From positions 124,001 through 188,000 of the forward strand of contig NZ_BMYT01000003.1 in the NCBI RefSeq assembly GCF_014652415.1: DNA of 64,000 bases. The letters are read 5' to 3'. Positions 58,690 through 64,000 of the stretch are shown here, in pieces. The position numbers and the translations under genes were made by a program. How positions within the stretch are numbered: the first letter of the stretch is position 1; every line of letters starts with the position of its first letter. This stretch comes from Affinundibacterium macrobrachii (GTDB lineage Bacteria > Pseudomonadota > Gammaproteobacteria > Burkholderiales > Burkholderiaceae_D). The notes below the pieces were generated by a model. That model saw nothing but the letters and a program-made list of their open reading frames with translations. It was not told the origin of the DNA and searched no databases.

Positions 58690-59391
58690 ATGTCTTCAAA
58701 AAACATTTTACTAAAACGCATCGTTGCCGAGTTCCTTGGCACTGCTTTTTTACTCGCCATCGTAGTCGGCTCTGGCATCATGGCGCAGACGCTTTCTGCG
58801 GGTAATGCTGCGATCGCTTTGCTCGCTAATGCGCTTGCAACAGGCGCAGGTTTGATTGCCTTGATTTTGATGTTTGGCAATTTGTCGGGTGCGCATTTTA
58901 ATCCTGTGGTGACGCTGTCTGAAGCGTGGCAAAAAAATTTACCAAGGCACTACATTTTTCCTTATGTCGTTGCACAAATACTGGGGGCCTTTGCTGGTGT
59001 CGCAGCAGCACATGGCATGTTTGATTTGCCGCTATTTTTTGCATCGACGCATGCGCGTACTGGCGTCTCACAATGGTGGAGTGAATTCATTGCGAGCTTT
59101 GGTTTAATTGCCGTCATCATCAGCACTTCACGCACACGACCAGCAACTACACCATTTGCAGTCGCAGCGTATATCACGGCGGCATATTGGTTCACCTCAT
59201 CGACTTCATTTGCGAATCCCGCTGTGAGTTTGGCACGAGCAATGAGCGATACCTTTGCCGGCATACGTCCTAACGATGTGCCCGGTTTTATTGTGATGCA
59301 GTTGTTAGGCGCGGCATCTGCGACTGTGCTGTTTAACTGGCTATATCCATCATCTTCCCCATCTTCATCAACTGAGGTCAGCTCATCATGA
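58690..59391 (+). CDS. Aquaglyceroporin-type channel in ars operon (AqpS-like)
   Basis: 233 residues, MIP family. Six helices and two half-helices: the first NPA-type loop is NPV in AHFNPVVTL, the second is FANPAVSLARAMSDTFAGI with Arg of the selectivity filter. Located between arsR and arsC, it matches AqpS-type channels that let As(III) leave down its gradient after ArsC reduction. Its stop overlaps the arsC start (ATGA). It could also import As(III) if external levels are high. Confidence 0.88.
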   Translation: MSSKNILLKRIVAEFLGTAFLLAIVVGSGIMAQTLSAGNAAIALLANALATGAGLIALILMFGNLSGAHFNPVVTLSEAWQKNLPRHYIFPYVVAQILGAFAGVAAAHGMFDLPLFFASTHARTGVSQWWSEFIASFGLIAVIISTSRTRPATTPFAVAAYITAAYWFTSSTSFANPAVSLARAMSDTFAGIRPNDVPGFIVMQLLGAASATVLFNWLYPSSSPSSSTEVSSS

Positions 59392-59867
59392 ACGTCTTAT
59401 TTCTTTGTACGGGTAATTCTTGCCGCTCTATTTTGGGCGAAGCGACTTTTAATCACCTAGCACCTGCTGGTTGGCGCGCAATGAGTGCGGGCAGCAAACC
59501 AACTGGCCAAGTGCATCCACGTTCACTCGCATTATTGGCGCGCGAGGGCATCGCGACCGATGGCTATTTCAGTAAATCCTGGGATAACTTGCCAGCGACA
59601 CCAGACATCGTGATCACAGTTTGCGCGAGTGCGGCAGGCGAAACTTGCCCTGCTTATTTGGGCCCTGTACTACGCACCCATTGGGGCGTCGAAGACCCCG
59701 CACACGCCACAGGCACCGATGCAGGAATTGACGCTAGCTTTATGCAAGCCTATCGTATTTTGCGAGCGCGTATTGAAGCTTTTTTTGCATTGCCACTGGA
59801 AAGCTTGCAAGACGATAAAGTGGCTTTAAAAGCAGAGATGGATAAGATCGCTAATCTCATGGCTTAA
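59388..59867 (+). CDS. arsC: Arsenate reductase, low-molecular-weight phosphatase type
   Basis: 159 residues. The P-loop LCTGNSCRS (C7, C12) with a second pair in VITVCASAAGETCP marks the thioredoxin-coupled ArsC that reduces arsenate to arsenite. AxDP-like VEDPAHATG near residue 103 supplies the acid. It is ~25 residues longer than S. aureus ArsC at the C-terminus. It is coupled by a 4-nt overlap to the channel gene. Confidence 0.92.
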   Translation: MNVLFLCTGNSCRSILGEATFNHLAPAGWRAMSAGSKPTGQVHPRSLALLAREGIATDGYFSKSWDNLPATPDIVITVCASAAGETCPAYLGPVLRTHWGVEDPAHATGTDAGIDASFMQAYRILRARIEAFFALPLESLQDDKVALKAEMDKIANLMA

Positions 59868-59969
59868 GTAAATAAAAGCGAACAAGTATGCGCCAGCGCA
59901 ATGCGCTGCGTGCAATAACTGCTGTAATGTAGTTCAAAGCCCCTCCATGATAGATATCGAAAAAATCAT

Positions 59970-60338
59970 ATGAAAACCCTACAAATTTTTGATCCTGCCA
60001 TGTGTTGTAGCACTGGTGTTTGTGGTGTCGATGCAGATCAACAACTTGTCAATTTTGCTGCCGATGTGGATTGGGCGAAAAAGCAAGGTGCACAGATAGA
60101 GCGATTTAATTTGGCACAACAGCCAATGGCATTTGCCGAAAATACGGTAGTTAAAAGGTTTTTAGAGCGCTCAGGTCAAGAAGGCTTGCCCTTGATTTTG
60201 CTCGATGGTGAGATCGCACTGACCAATCGCTATCCGCGTCGTGCTGAATTGGCGCGTTGGTTGGGCTTAAGTATCCTGCCTGTTGCTGCTGGCACCACTA
60301 GTTCTAAGCCATGCTGCGGCGAAGGTCAGACTTGCTAA
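59970..60338 (+). CDS. arsD: ArsD arsenite metallochaperone
   Basis: 122 residues. C12-C13-x4-C18 (FDPAMCCSTGVCGVD) is the As(III) site that hands arsenite to ArsA; a second C-terminal cluster (KPCCGEGQTC) is also retained. Thioredoxin-like fold. It precedes arsA, its partner, by 65 nt. Confidence 0.94.
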   Translation: MKTLQIFDPAMCCSTGVCGVDADQQLVNFAADVDWAKKQGAQIERFNLAQQPMAFAENTVVKRFLERSGQEGLPLILLDGEIALTNRYPRRAELARWLGLSILPVAAGTTSSKPCCGEGQTC

Positions 60339-60403
60339 CGACTAATTTGCTAGCTGCTATTTTTGCTTTATCAATTCGATGTATCTTATGACTGGGTAAG
60401 CTC

Positions 60404-62167
60404 GTGAAATTTCTTGAACAGACTCCTAAGTTTTTATTTTTCACCGGCAAAGGTGGCGTGGGTAAAACGTCGCTGGCCTGCGCGACCGCGATTCATTTCG
60501 CTGATCTTGGTCGGCGCGTGCTGTTGGTTAGTACCGATCCGGCATCGAATGTCGGACAAGTATTCGGTATCACGATAGGCAATCACATTACCGCCGTGAG
60601 TGCGGTGGCGAACTTATCCGCCTTAGAAATTGATCCGCAAGCGGCGGCACAAATCTACCGCGATAAGATCGTCGGTCCGGTACGTGGTGTATTACCTGAT
60701 GCGGTGGTGAATAGCATAGAGGAACAATTATCTGGCGCGTGCACAACCGAGATCGCTGCGTTTGATGAATTCACTGGCTTACTGACTAATCAAGCTGTAA
60801 TCAGTCAATTTGATCACATCATTTTTGATACCGCTCCTACAGGTCATACCATACGCATGTTGCAATTACCCGGTGCGTGGTCCGACTTTTTAGAAGAAGG
60901 TAAAGGCGATGCGTCGTGCTTAGGTCCCTTGGCTGGTTTAGAAAAACAACGCGAGCAATATCATGCTGCGGTGGAAGCCTTGGCTGATCCGCAACGCACG
61001 CGCATGGTCTTAGTCGCTCGTGCGCAAACAGCTGCCTTGCGCGAAGCCGCGCGAACCCACGAAGAACTGGCTGCGATTGGCTTCCAACAGCAGTACTTAG
61101 TTATCAATGGTGTGATGCCCGAAGCCGAAGCTGCGCATGACAAATTAGCTGCCGCGATTGTGCAACGTGAGCAAAGCAGTTTGAACGCCATGCCTGCTGT
61201 GTTGAAGGAGGCACCGTGTGATCAACTTCCTTTGCTTGGTTTCAATTTAGTTGGTTTGTCGGCCCTACGTGCCTTACTCAACCCATCGTCTTCAGTGTCG
61301 TCTCCCAAGTCGATTACGGAAGCACCAACCTGCCCTGATTTGTCGAGCCTGATTGATGATTTAGCTGCTGATGGACATGGTTTGATTATGACTATGGGCA
61401 AAGGTGGCGTTGGCAAAACCACAGTGGCTGCGGCACTCGCAGTCGAATTAGCGCGCCGCGGTCATGCAGTGCATTTAACCACCTCTGATCCCGCTGCTCA
61501 CGTGTTAGCAGCGCTAGGTGGTGAGGTTGAAAACATGAGCGTCAGTCGCATCGATCCACATGCAGCAACAGAGGCATATCGTGCGCAAGTGATGGCGAGC
61601 AAAGGCAAACATCTAGATGACGCTGGGCGCGCTTTGCTGGAGGAAGATTTACGCTCGCCATGTACCGAAGAGATCGCCGTGTTTCAAGCATTCTCGCGCG
61701 TGATCCGTGAAGCAGGTAAGAAGTTTGTGGTGATGGATACTGCGCCGACTGGACATACCCTGCTCTTACTTGACGCGACGGGTGCTTATCATCGCGAAAT
61801 TGCGCGACAAATGGAAAGCACAGGCATGCGCTTCAATACGCCGATGATGCAACTACAAGATCCGCAGCAAACCAAAGTCATTATCGTGACACTGGCAGAA
61901 ACGACGCCGGTATTGGAGGCCGCTGGCCTACAAAAAGATTTACGACGCGCAGGGATAGAACCATGGGCGTGGGTGATTAACAATAGTTTGGCACTAGCGC
62001 ATCCAACTTCTGCTTTATTGCAAGAACGTGCGCAGAATGAATTGGCGCAAATTCAAACTGTGGCGGAACAACATGCCAAGCGTTGGGCGGTGATTGCTTT
62101 ACAAGAGCAAGAACCGGTTGGGGTTGCGCGTTTGCAGGCGTTGTTGAGGAACGATGTGACGGAGTAA
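60404..62167 (+). CDS. arsA: ArsA arsenite-stimulated ATPase
   Basis: 587 residues, start codon GTG. Two homologous halves: A1 Walker A GKGGVGKTS (about 15-23) and DTAPTGHT; A2 Walker A GKGGVGKTT (about 330) and DTAPTGHT. The metalloid cysteines are all visible, in SGACTTEIAAF, GDASCLGP and SPCTEEIAVF (E. coli C113, C172 and C422). ArsA powers the ArsB pump, but no arsB or acr3 lies in this window. The operon arsR-aqpS-arsC-arsD-arsA ends here. Confidence 0.94.
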   Translation: MKFLEQTPKFLFFTGKGGVGKTSLACATAIHFADLGRRVLLVSTDPASNVGQVFGITIGNHITAVSAVANLSALEIDPQAAAQIYRDKIVGPVRGVLPDAVVNSIEEQLSGACTTEIAAFDEFTGLLTNQAVISQFDHIIFDTAPTGHTIRMLQLPGAWSDFLEEGKGDASCLGPLAGLEKQREQYHAAVEALADPQRTRMVLVARAQTAALREAARTHEELAAIGFQQQYLVINGVMPEAEAAHDKLAAAIVQREQSSLNAMPAVLKEAPCDQLPLLGFNLVGLSALRALLNPSSSVSSPKSITEAPTCPDLSSLIDDLAADGHGLIMTMGKGGVGKTTVAAALAVELARRGHAVHLTTSDPAAHVLAALGGEVENMSVSRIDPHAATEAYRAQVMASKGKHLDDAGRALLEEDLRSPCTEEIAVFQAFSRVIREAGKKFVVMDTAPTGHTLLLLDATGAYHREIARQMESTGMRFNTPMMQLQDPQQTKVIIVTLAETTPVLEAAGLQKDLRRAGIEPWAWVINNSLALAHPTSALLQERAQNELAQIQTVAEQHAKRWAVIALQEQEPVGVARLQALLRNDVTE

Positions 62168-62223
62168 CATTCCCCCCTCTACAAGGCATAGGTATCAGCA
62201 CAAATTCAGGTTCGGTTAAAAAA

Positions 62224-62266
62224 CTCCTTCTCCCGCAAGCGGGAGAAGGCTGGGATGAGGGTGGTT
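62224..62266. repeat. REP-type palindromic repeat, copy 2 (inverted)
   Basis: Core CCTTCTCCCGCAAGCGGGAG (62226-62245) with flanking GGATGAGGGTGG, the reverse orientation of the unit at 5,491. It lies 60 nt after arsA and can form a terminator-like hairpin. Confidence 0.8.
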
Positions 62267-62346
62267 CAAGTTAGCGAAATGCAATTTCAATGTTAGATCC
62301 GATTTTGGAATTCGTAACACAAACATGCTTCTCGCTTGACCAAGCT

Positions 62347-62386
62347 CCCTCACCCCACCCCTCTCCCGCTTGCGGGAGAGGGAGCA
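62347..62386. repeat. REP-type palindromic repeat, copy 3
   Basis: Core 62359-62382 is the same palindrome as at 5504-5527, preceded by CCCTCACCCC. It and copy 2 form an inverted pair within the 387-bp gap between arsA and the FadR-type gene. The rest of the gap shows no gene. Confidence 0.8.
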
Positions 62387-62554
62387 TTAGTCATCGTACA
62401 ACCATGACTTCTTGGGCGCGACTTTATCTTTTCCACCATCATAAAAGCCCATTTCAATAGTAAGGCCTTATCGGTTATCATACGAGAAACAACTGCCTAC
62501 ACGTGATCGCTCTGTAAACCATTAGATCACCTTCGACAAAGAATCGACACCGTT

Positions 62555-63298
62555 ATGAATGCCTCAACCATCAATCCTATTCCCCTCCGCAGCAAGCCAC
62601 GCAATCTTGCCAGCGCCGTAGTTGATCATTTGACGACGCGTATCAAGAGCGATGACTTAAAAGTGGGTGAAAAGCTGCCGACCGAATCCGAGATCATGCA
62701 GGTATATGGCGTCAGCCGTACTGTTGTGCGCGAAGCGATTTCTCAACTGAAAGCCGCAGGATTAGTCGAAACTCGACATGGGATTGGCACTTTCGTCCTC
62801 GCGCCATCGCATCATCTGGGCTTGCAGAATTCTTCCATTGTGACAGTACGCGACGTGCTCGCCGTTTTAGAAATTCGCATCAGTCTAGAAACCGAAGCCG
62901 CTTGGCATGCAGCATCGCGTCGCACTGACGCACAAGTTGAGGAGATGCGCGCTGTATTACAGCAGATGCGCACCACGGTGGAGTCCGGCGCGCATTCGGT
63001 TGATGCCGATGTGCGCTTTCATTTGTTGATTGCACAAGCGACTGGTAATCCTTATTTTGTCGAATTACTAGGTCATTTAGGACATACCTTAATCCCACGC
63101 GCACGTTTGAATACGGCGCAAATCAACCAAGACGATCCATCCGCTTACTTAGTGCGCGTGCACCATGAGCATGAGGATATTTTTAATGCGATTTTGCGGA
63201 AAGATCCTGAGGCGGCGCGGGCGGCTATGCGGACGCATTTGAGTAATAGTCGAGAGAGATTGCGGTTGGCGCAGGAGGTGATTGAGGGTGGGGTTTGA
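62555..63298 (+). CDS. FadR-family (GntR) transcriptional regulator
   Basis: 247 residues. N-terminal GntR winged HTH (VVDHLTTRIKSDDLKVGEKLPTESEIMQVYGVSRTVVREAISQLKAAGLVETRHGIGTFV) and a C-terminal FCD domain with metal/ligand residues in DVRFHLLIAQATGNPYF and the H-x3-H pattern (HHEHEDIF; RTHLSNSRERL). Such proteins respond to small organic acids. No obvious target gene is adjacent, as the downstream region is non-coding. Confidence 0.9.
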   Translation: MNASTINPIPLRSKPRNLASAVVDHLTTRIKSDDLKVGEKLPTESEIMQVYGVSRTVVREAISQLKAAGLVETRHGIGTFVLAPSHHLGLQNSSIVTVRDVLAVLEIRISLETEAAWHAASRRTDAQVEEMRAVLQQMRTTVESGAHSVDADVRFHLLIAQATGNPYFVELLGHLGHTLIPRARLNTAQINQDDPSAYLVRVHHEHEDIFNAILRKDPEAARAAMRTHLSNSRERLRLAQEVIEGGV

Positions 63299-63383
63299 TT
63301 TGTTTTGCGTCTTTCACCTTATTAAATTCTGATTCTGCGCTGAAAGCATTTTTGTCACACATTATTCGTTATCATTGTCTCTT

Positions 63384-63435
63384 GGTCGGGTGTGACCCGA
63401 CAGCCAATTACCTTTTTTGGCGAAGCAAAAAAAGC
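63384..63435. repeat. Repeat pair A, left copy
   Basis: GGTCGGGTGTGACCCGACAG followed by CCAATTACCTTTTTTGGCGAAGC... is repeated in reverse orientation at 63902-63968. An internal hairpin TTTTTTGGCGAAGCAAAAAA lies in it. Confidence 0.7.
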
Positions 63436-63612
63436 GACCTTAGCCTCTCACTATCGAATTCCATTTCTCCGCCTGCTTAAGAGAAATTTGCCTTCATCCT
63501 TTCTCGTCGTTTACAGGTCGGGGGTAGGTCAAAAGCAACGACCACCAACCGCTATTGGAAAAATGAGAGCCTGTAGATAATATGACCCTTTTTGCGATGC
63601 CTTACGCTATGT

Positions 63613-63691
63613 ACGTCATTACCGCGAAGGCGGGAATCTAGTAACGTAAAAGCCTAACGTCACGGGATCCCTGCCTAAGCAGGGATGACGC
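63613..63691. repeat. CGTCATTACCGCGAAGGCGG-type intergenic repeat
   Basis: CGTCATTACCGCGAAGGCGG...GATCCCTGCCTAAGCAGGGATGACG: complementary ends of the dispersed repeat common in proteobacteria. The 700-bp stretch from 63299 to the window end holds only such repeats and no convincing gene. Confidence 0.7.
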
Positions 63692-63901
63692 CACGATTTT
63701 CTAGCCTAGTTGAATGCCGTGATGGCCGATACTGTTTGTTTTGCTTTTGACTTTAACGCCGTTCCACTTCTGACACTGCCAATTGTGCAAAACAGAAAAT
63801 GGATAAAGAAAGCTTCGTTGTTTGAGCCGAAGGCGAGTTTCGAAGCTTTTCCATTTTTTGTCTTGCATAATTGGGAAGCCGAAGGCCAGTGGCAGCGTGG
63901 T

Positions 63902-63968
63902 CGCCTTTCTTTGCTTACTTTCTTTAGCGAAGCAAAGAAAGTGAGTGGCTGTCGGGCCACACCCGACC
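63902..63968. repeat. Repeat pair A, right copy (inverted)
   Basis: Inverted counterpart of 63384-63435, with AGCGAAGCAAAGAAAGT...GGCTGTCGGGCCACACCCGACC. An 84-codon frame across it (63706-63960, minus) is produced by the repeat and is not called as a gene. Confidence 0.65.
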
Positions 63969-64000
63969 TACAGACCGCTCTGCAATCACAAAAATCTAAA

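Noticed and set aside
63706-63960. 84-codon frame at the right edge
   Set aside because: It lies largely within dispersed repeats; such frames recur with the repeat and are not genes.

Overview
The window looks like chromosome of a betaproteobacterium, most likely Burkholderiales/Oxalobacteraceae. This rests on protein style and gene order (metG, hemF-nadD-rsfS-rlmH-maf-rng), with moderate base composition; no rRNA or tRNA is present to confirm it.

Left core (1-15,023): metG 3' end, two GNAT acetyltransferases, aminopeptidase P, two tandem secreted esterases, rsfS, nadD, hemF, purD, a YebC/PmpR regulator, a HerA-like ATPase, rlmH, maf and rng. These are ordinary housekeeping genes separated by small inverted-repeat elements.

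Genomic island (about 16,882-53,051): the last codons of rng (YDIILM-stop) occur three times, at 15,003-15,021, 16,863-16,881 and 53,033-53,051. A P4-type integrase lies just inside the right copy. I read this as an integrative element inserted at the 3' end of rng, with a 1.9-kb leftover segment (beta-propeller gene plus an 81-bp rng duplicate) between the first two copies. Island contents in order: a plasmid/phage-like replication module (AlpA-like, RepA-like ATPase, gene II/X-like initiator); a defence region with a prokaryotic viperin overlapping a HicA-like small gene, a divergent 909-aa ankyrin protein and a MerR-HTH/HsdM/HsdS fusion methyltransferase with its own nuclease; a second tyrosine recombinase with two plasmid-type ORFs; decayed genes; a metal-resistance block (MerR-ynfA, MerF-like, cadR-cadA, czcICBA); and secreted or surface proteins, including an Ig-like/metallopeptidase lipoprotein. 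No conjugation genes were seen.

Right flank (53,052-64,000): a secreted protein, a 131-bp MITE-like repeat, an NAD(P)H-FMN reductase divergent from a LysR regulator, a GrpB-family protein, a PLP decarboxylase, an arsenic operon (arsR-aqpS-arsC-arsD-arsA) with no ArsB/Acr3 pump, a FadR-type regulator, and a repeat-rich end.

The most interesting part is 22.3-31 kb: viperin coupled to a HicA-like protein, next to an undescribed ankyrin protein across a shared inverted repeat, on a mobile island that also carries a fused restriction-modification system.
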